Assembly (NCBI GenBank): GCA_002360455.1
Contig: DEQQ01000044.1
Span: 1 to 64,000 of the forward strand
Length of the DNA: 64,000 nt
Direction: 5' to 3'
DNA from: Saprospiraceae bacterium UBA3362
GTDB taxonomy: Bacteria > Bacteroidota > Bacteroidia > Chitinophagales > Saprospiraceae
Shown piece after piece: positions 44,301 to 52,549 of this stretch. A program made the translations under genes and the position numbers. Numbering within the stretch: the stretch's first letter is position 1; every line of letters begins with the position of its first letter. Under the pieces are notes generated by a model that ran no database searches, was not told where the DNA came from, and saw nothing but the letters and a program-made list of their open reading frames with translations.

Positions 44301-44539
44301 TCTAACTGCCATTGATGGTTATCAAAATTAAGATTGAATTGATGGCGATTGCCTCTTGTGGCCAATGACTTTTTTATTAAACTCAAGTCTAATTCATAAA
44401 TCTTGTACTCTGAAAAATATTGGCTAAAGTTTTGCAACCTTTGAGGATTGTTCAAGGTTGTTGATTTAAAATTTTGTGCAAATGAACTTAATGCCAATAA
44501 AAGCAAAAGAGAAGTTGCGAAATAGATTTTTTTAACCAT
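41330..44539 (-). CDS. Secreted reprolysin-like metalloprotease with seven PKD domains and a type A sorting domain
   Basis: The 1069-residue protein has a signal peptide (IYFATSLLLLLALSSFAQ), a propeptide-like region, and an M12-like catalytic domain. The zinc site is HEVGHNFSAGHD (about residues 340-355, HExxHxxGxxH), followed by NTIMAP with the Met-turn. Seven PKD domains of about 80 residues follow (about 400-958) and alternate between two sequence types. The last 75 residues are a type IX type A sorting domain (WTIVPNPSEGMFVLNFEQSP to GSYFIQLSNEVENQTTKLII). It is thus exported by the machinery whose parts (porU, porV, gldJ) are encoded 20 kb upstream and cleaves extracellular protein. Confidence 0.93.
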   Translation of the reverse strand: MVKKIYFATSLLLLLALSSFAQNFKSTTLNNPQRLQNFSQYFSEYKIYELDLSLIKKSLATRGNRHQFNLNFDNHQWQLDLFGFEALTPDYQLLVGTDEGVKKLGRNKNLQFFKGYNRNSPGSKAFMTISDNFLLLSVEENGNTYFVEKARLSDPLSSDSEFIFYNTNDVKKNPAVNCGYDFYKAQMDQFKENHNELNNRNHCVTVEAALAMDLTIFQWQGNNSGTAEAWATGILALVETNYDNEFAHGVQMAASATYVATTTSSDPWNGVNNINTHLDVHLSWGNGGGYNGASYDFATAWTRKYTSGAVGLAWVGVVCTSNRYNVCSAFSTASNTNRQLQAHEVGHNFSAGHDASGSNTIMAPAVNGSSTWSSASISAISGHISSRWCLDICSSGSAPTAAFSGSPTIGCAPLRVTFRDLSTGNPTSWLWSFPGGTPSTSTQQNPVVTYNAGGIYDVTLEVRNASGDDVVTQNQYIYVYDPVIAFFDEIIDLRHVFFNNQSSNGDTYKWDFGDGEMSTDENPEHEYNRDGTFTVKLTVTNFCGSKTYTKRITIATPPIANFEADTTLGCASFTVRFKNLSSNNVVRYEWSFPGGNPSFSTQLNPTVTYNYADSFTVKLKVSNAAYDHTFTRSKYIVVDTVPTAKFDELITGLNVDFFNQSIRGKNYNWSFGDGTTSKDANPNYTYGQSGTYNVRLIVDNKCGKDTLDKTITVSAGLFAAFNANTRIGCAPMQVQYQNQSQGANSFKWTFPGGNPSSSTSPNPLVSYDQAGTYDVTLEVTDGIDTKVSTQTGYIKVNQNPISAYNYAISGLSVNFTNQSQFGNSYAWDFGDGKQSTEPNPSHTFASEGEFKVILSVTNECGTVSITKDVIVYLIPKVSFISDTTLVCAGSFVQFKDLSSKDVNDWSWQFSGAIPALSTEQNPKVVYWKAGTYSVKLVVKNTNGSNTLTKTNYIKVLSPIKCPKANKEYSEGNDEDPFNKLNPRSSTTPAKPWTIVPNPSEGMFVLNFEQSPNSQYRVRVFNMQGSLVYQRTISNPEQSVRFDLSALSKGSYFIQLSNEVENQTTKLIIQ

Positions 44540-44670
44540 ATACCAAATTGTTTATTGTTGAATTTAAATGCGAATTTAATAAAATTGTGATTATAAGATT
44601 TAGTACAATAAAATTATTTGGTTTTTCGTTTTAAATAAAAATTAAGTCACTGAAATACAATATATTATAT

Positions 44671-45282
44671 ATGTATAAAAAAATAATCATTTTAGTTTTG
44701 CTCTTGGCTACCGTGTTTGGCCAAGAGGCTTTTGCTCAATCTCGCTCAAAATCCAAGTCAAAAAAGAAGGAAAAACAAGAAATTCCATTGAAAGAAAAAC
44801 TATGGTATGGAGGTGGTTTTGGTTTAGGTTATGGCTTTAGCTCATTGAATCCAAGTATTAATGGAAATCTTTTCTCGGTTGGTATCTCACCTATGGCCGG
44901 CTATAAGCTTTTCAGGTTTTGGTCTGCCGGACCAAGAGTCTCTTATACCTATCTTCACGGAAGGTATGAATACAGTACCGATATTTTGAAATTGAATGTC
45001 CATAATTTTGGGATTGGAGCCTTTACCCGTCTTAAGTTTCTTGGTGTTTTATTTAGTCATTTTGAATACATGTCTTCTTGGGAAGATGAGTTGATAGGGA
45101 TTACTCCCCAATATACCATAGAGACGAAAAAAGTAAGAAGAGATCAATTGAATCTTGGTTTGGGTTATAATGCCGGAGGAATATTGAGTTATGAGTTTTA
45201 TGTTCTTTATGATGTGCTTGCACCCAAAAACTCTATAAATATACCTATCGAATACAGAGTAGGTTTTACGTTTAACTTTTAG
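44671..45282 (+). CDS. Unknown outer-membrane barrel-like protein
   Basis: The 203-residue protein has a signal peptide (IIILVLLLATVFGQEAFAQ), a very basic linker (SRSKSKSKKKEKQEIP) and then alternating aromatic/glycine strands (WYGGGFGLGYGFSSLNP, VGISPMAGYKLFRFWSAGP, FTRLKFLGVLFSHFEYMSS, LNLGLGYNAGGILSYEFYVL) ending with Phe (GFTFNF), as expected of a small barrel. The family function is unknown to me. It is divergent from the protease and converges on the TonB-dependent receptor gene two bases away. Confidence 0.8.
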   Translation: MYKKIIILVLLLATVFGQEAFAQSRSKSKSKKKEKQEIPLKEKLWYGGGFGLGYGFSSLNPSINGNLFSVGISPMAGYKLFRFWSAGPRVSYTYLHGRYEYSTDILKLNVHNFGIGAFTRLKFLGVLFSHFEYMSSWEDELIGITPQYTIETKKVRRDQLNLGLGYNAGGILSYEFYVLYDVLAPKNSINIPIEYRVGFTFNF

Positions 45283-45284
45283 GA

Positions 45285-47699
45285 TTATAAAAACTGGATT
45301 TTAAAGCCGAGCATAACATTTATTGTAGCTTGTGGAAATACGCCGACTCCATGGTGTAGTTTGCCATTATCAATAGATTTTACATAAGGATCCATGGGGT
45401 CAGAGCTGAAATTTGTCGCATAGCTATAGGCCCATCCGTTGCTGGCGTAGCGGCGATTCCAAAGATTGTTTACGGAGACCCAAATTTCTGAATTATGGGG
45501 TCCTATAGAAAATGGCTTTCCTATTTTTATGTCACCATATTGAAATGCGGGCAAAGATTTAAGCTCATCATTTGAATTGTCGAGAATCATTTTTCCAACC
45601 CATTTGTGATGATAGTCTATGAATAAATTTTTCAATTTTTTGATTTTAATCTGATGACCAAAAGAAGATATAAGCTCCGGAGAAAGACTTAATCTTGAAT
45701 GTTTGAGCCTGTTTTCTTGAACTTGAATTAGCTCAAAGTTTTCATTATAAACTAAAGTTTTATATAGAAATTCATTTGATCTATTGCGACTGATATTGAT
45801 TTGGAGATTAGACAGATTTGATGAATTCCAATGAAAGAATACTGAACTTTCAATTCCTATTCTATAAGCATTGGGAATGTTGATTCTTATGGGTTCTCCG
45901 ACCTGATTGACTTCACCAGAAAAAGCGAAATAATTTTGGTACAGCATAGCATAAAAATTGAGATTTATTTGATAGAATTTAGAATTAAAAATTGAACCAA
46001 TTTCTGTTGAAATAAGTTTTTCAATTCCAACTTGAGTGTTGCTCAACAGATCGTCTCGAAAAGGCTCTCTCTGGATATAAAATAATTGGAGAGATTGCTG
46101 CCAGTTTGAGTTGGTTTTATGATTGAAATAAAGCCTTCCATTGAACAGTCCAAACTGTCTGTTAATGTCGATATTATTGTATTTGTCATGCGTTCCTTTG
46201 GCCCGGTATTGAATATATTTTGTACTCCAATCAGTTCCCAATTCCCAATGATGAATTCGCTTATTGTATTTAAAAAAAGCTGCTAATTCATTTTTGGAGG
46301 AATTACTAAAATAATATTGAGCGGCAATTTTTTTAAAATCAAAAGTGGAATAAGGATTGGCAATTCCATAATGTTTACCTAAATAAGTAGAGGCCGATAA
46401 GCCAATATTTAATAGATCTTGATTGGTAAAATACTTTATAAGTTTGATTGTATTGAAAACAAAATGATTGTCTAACCATTTTTGTCTTACAATATCTGCA
46501 GTAGATGTTGTACCGGATTTTATGGAGTAGTTTTCCAAGACTTCATTGGCTTTAAAATTTTCAAAGAATCCTTTTCCTCTTGTATAATTACCGGTATAGT
46601 TGAGTTCCAAAGAGGGAGTTAATACAAACATTTGATGACATTGGAAGTGTAATTGCAAATAATCATCTTTGTCAAAAAACGGATTTCCGGATTTTTCTGT
46701 GCCGGCAATATTTGTTCGTCGTAAACTGTCGTTTGTAATGTATCCTTGAGGAATTCCAAACCATGCTTGGCCGGTGATTTCCTTGCCTCCAAAAATAGTG
46801 AATTTTGAACTCCATTTTGGCCTGAGATAGTTGTAATTTAAAGAAAAAGAACTCAAGTTGGAGCTTGCTCTGTCCACATAGCCGGAAGATTTTTGGTGAC
46901 TTATTGCGATATCAAAAGCATTTGATTTATTGAGTAAACCGGACTGAAATTGTAAACTGTTTTTTAGTGAGTGAAATGAACCAATCTGTGATCGTATTAT
47001 CCATTTTTTTTGATTTTTAATTCCTCCCGTCAGTAGATCTATAGCGGCCCCAAAACCACCTGCACCGGCTCGACTTGGTATGGCTCCTTTTTGAATCAAG
47101 ATTTGGTCTGCCTGATGAGCTATATCGGGCATATTTACAATGTATGCAAGAGAGGATTCTGAATCGTTAATGGGTACACCATTCAAGCTGTACTGAATAT
47201 GGTAGGGCTCTACTCCTCTTATTCTAATGTTGGTATATCCAATTCCGTTTCCTCCATCGGATGAGCTAAAACAAGAGCTTAGTCTGTCCAACAAAAAGGG
47301 AATGTCTCTTCCTGATTCCAGAATATCAAGTTGATCTTTTTTTAAGGAAACAGTATTTGGATTTTTCTGTGTGCCCCAACTCTCTGACTGAATAATAGAC
47401 TCTTGAAGTGTTGTGACAAAAGGGATTTTGATTTTTGGGGGATTCGAAGTGCTTTTGTCCAGTGTAAGTACTGTATCCAAATTGAATTTTTGAAATCTTA
47501 GTGTTGTCCTCCCTGTGTCATTCTTTATGAAGTAAAATTTTCCCTCTGCGTTTGATATGGAATACCCTGAGACTAAAGGGTTGGATATTTTACAATCGGG
47601 AATAGGTTGATCGTGTTGATCTACCAAATATCCTGTAAGTTGAGCTAGGGAAGATGTGTAAGAAATTAAGAGAAAATAAAACCAAAGTTTGAACTTCAT
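45285..47699 (-). CDS. TonB-dependent outer-membrane receptor, TPP-riboswitch controlled
   Basis: The 804-residue protein has a signal peptide (WFYFLLISYTSSLAQ), a carboxypeptidase-like regulatory domain (about 19-95: LTGYLVDQHDQPIPDCKISN), a plug domain (about 100-220: LDRLSSCFSSSDGGNGIGYT, IRGVEPYHIQYSLNGVPIND, LIQKGAIPSRAGAGGFGAAI), and a large barrel ending TINVMLGFKIQFL. The TPP riboswitch directly upstream strongly implies that it imports thiamine or a precursor such as HMP; that substrate is inference. It converges on the small barrel gene with two bases between stop codons. Confidence 0.9.
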   Translation of the reverse strand: MKFKLWFYFLLISYTSSLAQLTGYLVDQHDQPIPDCKISNPLVSGYSISNAEGKFYFIKNDTGRTTLRFQKFNLDTVLTLDKSTSNPPKIKIPFVTTLQESIIQSESWGTQKNPNTVSLKKDQLDILESGRDIPFLLDRLSSCFSSSDGGNGIGYTNIRIRGVEPYHIQYSLNGVPINDSESSLAYIVNMPDIAHQADQILIQKGAIPSRAGAGGFGAAIDLLTGGIKNQKKWIIRSQIGSFHSLKNSLQFQSGLLNKSNAFDIAISHQKSSGYVDRASSNLSSFSLNYNYLRPKWSSKFTIFGGKEITGQAWFGIPQGYITNDSLRRTNIAGTEKSGNPFFDKDDYLQLHFQCHQMFVLTPSLELNYTGNYTRGKGFFENFKANEVLENYSIKSGTTSTADIVRQKWLDNHFVFNTIKLIKYFTNQDLLNIGLSASTYLGKHYGIANPYSTFDFKKIAAQYYFSNSSKNELAAFFKYNKRIHHWELGTDWSTKYIQYRAKGTHDKYNNIDINRQFGLFNGRLYFNHKTNSNWQQSLQLFYIQREPFRDDLLSNTQVGIEKLISTEIGSIFNSKFYQINLNFYAMLYQNYFAFSGEVNQVGEPIRINIPNAYRIGIESSVFFHWNSSNLSNLQINISRNRSNEFLYKTLVYNENFELIQVQENRLKHSRLSLSPELISSFGHQIKIKKLKNLFIDYHHKWVGKMILDNSNDELKSLPAFQYGDIKIGKPFSIGPHNSEIWVSVNNLWNRRYASNGWAYSYATNFSSDPMDPYVKSIDNGKLHHGVGVFPQATINVMLGFKIQFL

Positions 47700-47720
47700 T
47701 TTGCAAAAACAAAAGGAGTG

Positions 47721-47829
47721 TTTTGCAATTCCTTTTCCCTTGGCAACATTACTTGCCCAGGTTCAGAGGGTCTAATCTCAGCCGACTAAACAGAACACTG
47801 TTAAAATTGGCACCCCTTTCGGCACAAAA
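47721..47829 (-). promoter_or_regulatory. TPP riboswitch (THI element)
   Basis: Reading the minus strand, the conserved TPP aptamer blocks occur in order: AGGGGTGCC, GGCTGAGA (complement of 47776-47783), ACCC, CTGAACCTG, GTAATGTTGCC and AGGGAA. A closing stem can be drawn from TTTTG (47829-47825) to CAAAA (47725-47721). It begins at the stop codon of the kinase gene and ends 22 bases before the receptor ATG. Downstream, TTGCAAAAC (47728-47720) can pair instead with GTTTTTGCAA (47710-47701), next to the ATG. The two pairings exclude each other and could form the switch. Confidence 0.92.
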
Positions 47830-48336
47830 TTAAGATATTCTATGACTTTCTATAGCATTAATGGCCTGATTTATTCTCTTTGTCCCAACTCCTTGAATCA
47901 GACAATAGGCTGTTTTTGATTCTAAAACCTTTTGGTAATGAAGTAAAAATAGAAGCTCTAACTCATGGGGATTTTCTCGCAATGGATCGAATTCCCAAGG
48001 TAGATCAGGACAACAAATGAGGTATAAATCCGGTAACAGAGTGTATTTTTCGAATTCTTCTTTTGATGTTCCAAACTTTAATTCTGCCCAAATTGATACA
48101 TTTATCCAATCTGTATCTACAAAATGATGTTTTGAATTATCGCTTAATGCTTTAAGAATAGAATTGTATTGTTGTGAAGCAATTTGGTGTAAATCTTGTA
48201 AAGAATAGGGTTTATTCAGATTATGCAAATATTCTCTGCTATATTCATGAATCAGAGTACCTTTGTAATGATTACTTAGGGCAGTGGCTAAGGTGGTTTT
48301 GCCTGAAGATTCAGGGCCTGTGATAATAATCAACAT
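47830..48336 (-). CDS. NadR-like AAA kinase (P-loop nucleoside kinase family)
   Basis: The 168-residue protein begins MLIIITGPESSGKTTLATAL with a Walker A loop (GPESSGKT, residues 7-14). It has HEYSREYLHNLNKPYSLQDL, where NadR-type ribosylnicotinamide kinases have EYAREY, then FVDTDWINVSIWAELKFG (Walker B-like) and LYLICCPDLPWEFDPLRENP, all typical of the NadR C-terminal kinase domain standing alone. It lies directly upstream of the TPP riboswitch and receptor. Because related genes in the phylum lie near vitamin transporters, it might phosphorylate thiamine, its precursor or nicotinamide riboside; the substrate is open. Confidence 0.85.
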   Translation of the reverse strand: MLIIITGPESSGKTTLATALSNHYKGTLIHEYSREYLHNLNKPYSLQDLHQIASQQYNSILKALSDNSKHHFVDTDWINVSIWAELKFGTSKEEFEKYTLLPDLYLICCPDLPWEFDPLRENPHELELLFLLHYQKVLESKTAYCLIQGVGTKRINQAINAIESHRIS

Positions 48337-48347
48337 GTCAAGATTTT

Positions 48348-48905
48348 ATGCATGATATAGAACCTTTTTATCATTGGTTAGATATTTATAACAGTGCTGA
48401 AGATGAGGCTAGTCCTTTCTTTGGGCAAACATACAATGAATTTGGATATGATAAAAAAGTATATAACTATTATATCCACCCTCGTTGGGATGAATTTGAG
48501 GCTGAAAATCTATTTGTCAAGCAGTTATATACCGATTATGATGACGGAGTGGTTGTTCTTGAACTAATAGGAGAATGGAATGATGCGATAGGAAATGATA
48601 TCATGTTTTTAAAAAGGGACATCATTGATAAGATGAGAGATCAAGGAATTTCAAAATATATATTATTGTGTGAATATGTTTTTAATTTTCATGGTTCTGA
48701 TGATAGTTATTATGAAGAATGGGCAGAAGATGTGGCAGAAGAGAGTGGATATATTTGTTTCATAAGCGTACTTGATCATGTGTTGGAAGAAATGAAAAGG
48801 AGTGGAATTCATCGATTTGTTCAAATGGGCAAGAAATGGAATGATATTCTTTGGAGAAAAATGGATCCAATTTCATTTGTTCAATTTGTTGAAAGTAAAC
48901 TGTAA
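48348..48905 (+). CDS. Conserved-looking unknown protein upstream of era
   Basis: The 185-residue soluble protein is acidic and aromatic (YHWLDIYNSAEDEASPFFGQ, YYIHPRWDEFEAENLFVKQL, YEEWAEDVAEESGYICFISV, IHRFVQMGKKWNDILWRKMD). It has no signal peptide or membrane helix. I do not recognise a domain. It ends 2 bases before the era start, so it is probably co-transcribed with era and der. Its start codon is only 11 bases from the start of the divergent NadR-like kinase. Confidence 0.8.
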   Translation: MHDIEPFYHWLDIYNSAEDEASPFFGQTYNEFGYDKKVYNYYIHPRWDEFEAENLFVKQLYTDYDDGVVVLELIGEWNDAIGNDIMFLKRDIIDKMRDQGISKYILLCEYVFNFHGSDDSYYEEWAEDVAEESGYICFISVLDHVLEEMKRSGIHRFVQMGKKWNDILWRKMDPISFVQFVESKL

Positions 48906-48907
48906 AT

Positions 48908-49795
48908 ATGCGTGCAGGATTTGTAAATATTGTGGGCATGCCCAACGCAGGGAAGTCAAGTTTTTTGAATGCCATCATGGGCACAAAGTATGCTATCGTA
49001 AGCCATAAGCCACAAACCACAAGGCAAAGAATGTTATGCATTTTGAATAAAGAAAATATTCAATTGGTTTTTTCTGACAGTCCGGGATTTGTTGATCGGG
49101 CTTTGTACAAATTGCACCATGCAATGAACAAAGAAATTTATTCTGCGATTGAAGATGCAGATCTTTTATTATTTGTTTTAGATGGATTGTCTAAGATAGA
49201 ACAGCAGGTTGAATTATTAAAGAAAGTATTGGATTCTAAAATCAAGACGGCAATTGTAATCAATAAAATGGATGAGATTAAATCTTCTCAATTATCAGCT
49301 ATCTATGATGAATTGAAAATTATTGCAGAGAATATTCCGGTTTTTGAAGTGAGCTCAAAAACTAATGCAGGCTTGGATGCCGTGATACAATGGGCAGAAA
49401 ATAATGTGCCGGAACATGAGGCCTATTTTCCTGCAGATGACGTTAGTGAAAAACCAATTCGGTACTTTCTATCTGAAATGATAAGAGAACAAATTTATTT
49501 GAATTATTCGGATGAAATTCCATACAGCACAATAGTTGTTATTAATAGCTGTAAAGGGGTGGACGAACAAGCAGAGTTGGTAAAAATAGATGCCACAATA
49601 ATGGTCAACAAGTCCTCGCAATTGGCCATTATCGTAGGAAAGAATGGGTCAGCTATAAAAAACCTTGGAATAAAAAGCAGAGAAGCTATCGAGCAATTTT
49701 TGGGACAAAGAGTTTTTTTGGGGTTGACTGCTAAGTTGAAAGAAAATTGGAGAGAGGACGAGAATTTTTTAAAGAAAACAGGAATTAATTTATGA
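48908..49795 (+). CDS. era: GTPase Era
   Basis: Era binds the 3' end of 16S rRNA and acts in 30S maturation. The 295-residue protein has G1 VGMPNAGKSSFLNAI, G2 HKPQTTRQRM, G3 DSPGF, G4 INKMD (residues about 118-122) and G5 VSSKTNAG. A KH domain lies at about 200-290 (REQIYLNYSDEIPYST, IIVGKNGSAIKNLGIKSRE). Its stop codon overlaps the start of der by 4 bases (ATGA). Confidence 0.96.
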   Translation: MRAGFVNIVGMPNAGKSSFLNAIMGTKYAIVSHKPQTTRQRMLCILNKENIQLVFSDSPGFVDRALYKLHHAMNKEIYSAIEDADLLLFVLDGLSKIEQQVELLKKVLDSKIKTAIVINKMDEIKSSQLSAIYDELKIIAENIPVFEVSSKTNAGLDAVIQWAENNVPEHEAYFPADDVSEKPIRYFLSEMIREQIYLNYSDEIPYSTIVVINSCKGVDEQAELVKIDATIMVNKSSQLAIIVGKNGSAIKNLGIKSREAIEQFLGQRVFLGLTAKLKENWREDENFLKKTGINL

Positions 49796-51093
49796 GTTTT
49801 ACAGTTGCTATTGTGGGAAGACCAAATGTTGGTAAATCAACTTTGTTTAATCGATTGACAAAAACCAATCAGGCTATTGTTGATGATGTTAGTGGAGTGA
49901 CTCGAGATAGAATATATGGTGTGGGGGATTGGAATGGGAAGAATTTTCATATCATTGATACAGGAGGAATTGTTGAACAAAGTAATGACGTATTCGAAAG
50001 AAATATTAAGAAGCAAGTTGATTTTGCAATCGAAGAAGCTTCTTCAATATTTTTTGTAGTGGATGCCGTTGCAGGGATAACTCCGGCAGATGAATCTGTA
50101 GCCGGACTACTGCGCAATGTCAATAAAAAAGTATTTTTGGTGGTTAATAAAGCTGATAATCACGAGAGACTTTTGGCTTCGCATGAATTTTGGGCACTGG
50201 GCTTTGAGCAAGTTTATCCTATAGCAGCTATTTCAGGGAGTGGGACCGGCGAGCTTTTGGATGATTTGGTAAAGTTGATTCCACAGGATGAATATGAAGA
50301 TGAACAGATTCCAAAGTTTGCGATTATTGGGCAACCAAATGTAGGTAAATCCTCTTTAGTTAATGCTTTTTTAGGTGAAGAACGGAACATCGTTACTGAT
50401 ATTGCCGGAACAACTCGAGATCCAATTCATTCAAGATATAGTAAATTTGGCAAGGACTTTATTTTAATTGATACAGCCGGAATCCGAAAGAAAAGTAAGG
50501 TTAACGAAGATCTTGAATTCTATTCTGTGCTGCGTGCCATTAGAGCTGTAGAAGAAGCTGATGTTTGTTTCCTTGTGATTGATGCCAACGATGGGATTGA
50601 GTCGCAAGATATGGAGTTGTTTTCGCTTGTTGTTAGAAGGAATAAGGGGATTGTGATATTGGTGAATAAATGGGATTTGGTAGTGAAGGAAACCAACACT
50701 GCAATGCAATTTGAAAAGCGGATCAAAGAAAAATTAGCTCCATTTTCGGATGTCCCGGTATTGTTTATATCTGCATTGGAGAAGCAAAGGATTTATCAAG
50801 CTATAGAAATCGGCCATGAAGTTTTTCATAATCGATCACAGAAAATCAAAACGTCCGAGCTGAATGATAAAATGCTTGAAGCCATTGCCAAGTATCCTCC
50901 TCCATCTTACCGCAATCATTTAATTAAAATAAAATACATTACACAAATAGACAAACACTATCCAGTGTTTTCTTTTTTTTGCAACTATCCGGATCAGATT
51001 AAAGGATCTTATAAACAATTTATTGAAAACCAGATGAGAGGTTTATTCAATTTTAAAGGGGTTCCTATTCGAATTTTATTTAAAGAAAAATAG
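49792..51093 (+). CDS. der: GTPase Der (double GTPase, 50S maturation)
   Basis: The 433-residue protein has two G domains in tandem: VGRPNVGKSTLFNRL, DTGGI and VNKADN in the first (about 1-165), and IGQPNVGKSSLVNAF, DTAGI and VNKWD in the second (about 175-345). A KH-like C-terminal domain follows (about 350-433: YPPPSYRNHLIKIKYITQ, and RGLFNFKGVPIRILFKEK). Der is essential for 50S assembly. It overlaps era by 4 bases, so the two are translationally coupled. Confidence 0.97.
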   Translation: MSFTVAIVGRPNVGKSTLFNRLTKTNQAIVDDVSGVTRDRIYGVGDWNGKNFHIIDTGGIVEQSNDVFERNIKKQVDFAIEEASSIFFVVDAVAGITPADESVAGLLRNVNKKVFLVVNKADNHERLLASHEFWALGFEQVYPIAAISGSGTGELLDDLVKLIPQDEYEDEQIPKFAIIGQPNVGKSSLVNAFLGEERNIVTDIAGTTRDPIHSRYSKFGKDFILIDTAGIRKKSKVNEDLEFYSVLRAIRAVEEADVCFLVIDANDGIESQDMELFSLVVRRNKGIVILVNKWDLVVKETNTAMQFEKRIKEKLAPFSDVPVLFISALEKQRIYQAIEIGHEVFHNRSQKIKTSELNDKMLEAIAKYPPPSYRNHLIKIKYITQIDKHYPVFSFFCNYPDQIKGSYKQFIENQMRGLFNFKGVPIRILFKEK

Positions 51094-51134
51094 ACTATGT
51101 GTTTATTTGTCCAATCGCTTAAAATGTTTTTAAG

Positions 51135-51668
51135 ATGAAAATAATTGCTACAGATTTTCAAGATTTGCTGATAGTTGAGCCTGATGTGTATTTGGATGAA
51201 AGAGGTTATTTTTCAGAAACTTTTCATCTTGAAAAATGGGGTGGTATAATTAATTCTCATCCGTTTGTACAAGATAATGAATCCTGTTCTAATTATGGCG
51301 TTGTTCGTGGTTTACATTTTCAAGTAGGGAATTTTGCTCAATCCAAATTGGTACGAGTTATAAGAGGAGAAGTTCTTGATGTTGTTGTCGATCTTAGATT
51401 GAACAGCACTACTTACGGTAAAGTATTTTCAATCCTGTTAAGTGAGAATAATAAAAGGCAATTGTATGTACCTAGAGGATTCGCACATGGTTATGCTGTT
51501 TTGAAAGATCAGACTATTTTTTGTTATAAATGTGATGCTTTTTATAGTAAAGAAAATGAAAGTGGAATTTTTCCGTTGGATCCGGCATTAGGAATAGATT
51601 GGATCATACCTCGAAGTGAAATGATATTATCAGAGAAAGATATGAATTGGTCTGTATTTCAGAGTTAG
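51135..51668 (+). CDS. rfbC: dTDP-4-dehydrorhamnose 3,5-epimerase
   Basis: The 177-residue cupin enzyme of the dTDP-L-rhamnose pathway shows YLDERGYFSETFH, NYGVVRGLHFQVG with the catalytic His, KLVRVIRGEVLDVVVDLR, LYVPRGFAHGYAVL and the terminal IDWIIPRSEMILSEKD. rfbD follows after two bases. The other two pathway genes (rfbA, rfbB) are not in the window. Confidence 0.95.
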   Translation: MKIIATDFQDLLIVEPDVYLDERGYFSETFHLEKWGGIINSHPFVQDNESCSNYGVVRGLHFQVGNFAQSKLVRVIRGEVLDVVVDLRLNSTTYGKVFSILLSENNKRQLYVPRGFAHGYAVLKDQTIFCYKCDAFYSKENESGIFPLDPALGIDWIIPRSEMILSEKDMNWSVFQS

Positions 51669-51670
51669 TT

Positions 51671-52549
51671 ATGAGAATCAAAATTTTGGTTATAGGTTCT
51701 AGTGGACAACTTGGGAGTGAACTTAAAGTACTTGAAAATCATTTCCCCAGTATTGATTTTGTTTTTTGGAGTAGGAAGGATTTGGATTTGGCAGACCTTG
51801 CAAGTATTAAGCCTAAATTGATGTCCGAAGAATTTGACTGGATAATTAATTGTGCAGCCTATACCAAGGTAGATTTTGCTGAACAAGAGAATACTCTTTG
51901 TACGACAATTAATGCAGATGCAGTTGGGATTATAGCAGAAGTATGCAAGCAGAAGACAGCCGGATTGGTTCACTATTCTACAGATTATGTCTTTCATCAA
52001 GCCGGGAGGCTAACTCCTTATGTGGAGTCTGATCTTTTGAGCCCAAAAGGTCAATACGCAATAAGCAAAATGAAGGCAGAAGAAATAATTAGTTCTGTCA
52101 TGACTGATTATTTTATTATTCGGTCTTCATGGATTTATTCGTCATTTGGTCATAATTTTGTAAAAACAATGCTGAGATTGGCAAAAAAGAAAATTCCTAT
52201 CAAAGTTGTGGATGATCAAATTGGATCTCCAACTTATGCTGCAGATTTGGCACAATGGACAATGAAGCTTATTGCTATGGATAATGCTAAGTCAAATTCA
52301 GGAATTTATCATTTTGCAAACCAAGGCAATTGTTCTTGGTTTCAATTTGCTCAATCTATTTTTGAGCTTAAAGGTTTGGAAGTTGATCTCACAGCTATTC
52401 CAACCAGCGAATTCAATGCTGCTGCTCCGAGACCAGAGTACTCAGTGTTGGATACAAGCAAAATTAGAACTGTAGTGAGTGACCAAATACCTTTGTGGAG
52501 AGATAGCCTTAAAAATTGTTTATCTTTAATTAACCTTGATGAATTGTAA
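51671..52549 (+). CDS. rfbD: dTDP-4-dehydrorhamnose reductase
   Basis: The 292-residue NADPH-dependent short-chain reductase gives dTDP-L-rhamnose. It starts MRIKILVIGSSGQLGSELKV (Rossmann loop) and shows DWIINCAAYTKVDFAEQE, VHYSTDYVFHQAGRLTPYVE and GQYAISKMKAEE (catalytic YxxxK), followed by IIRSSWIYSSFGHNFVKTM. The start is the ATG just after the rfbC stop; an earlier in-frame codon overlaps rfbC. It overlaps the next gene by 11 bases. Confidence 0.95.
   Translation: MRIKILVIGSSGQLGSELKVLENHFPSIDFVFWSRKDLDLADLASIKPKLMSEEFDWIINCAAYTKVDFAEQENTLCTTINADAVGIIAEVCKQKTAGLVHYSTDYVFHQAGRLTPYVESDLLSPKGQYAISKMKAEEIISSVMTDYFIIRSSWIYSSFGHNFVKTMLRLAKKKIPIKVVDDQIGSPTYAADLAQWTMKLIAMDNAKSNSGIYHFANQGNCSWFQFAQSIFELKGLEVDLTAIPTSEFNAAAPRPEYSVLDTSKIRTVVSDQIPLWRDSLKNCLSLINLDEL

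Noticed and set aside
41330..44539. The near-identical PKD repeats as a CRISPR-like or DNA-level repeat array
   Set aside because: Similarity is at protein level with diverged codons; spacing is one domain (about 240 bases) and in frame.
47701..47829. A cobalamin riboswitch before the TonB-dependent receptor
   Set aside because: The blocks GGGGTGCC, GGCTGAGA and GAACCTG belong to the TPP aptamer; the cobalamin box is absent.
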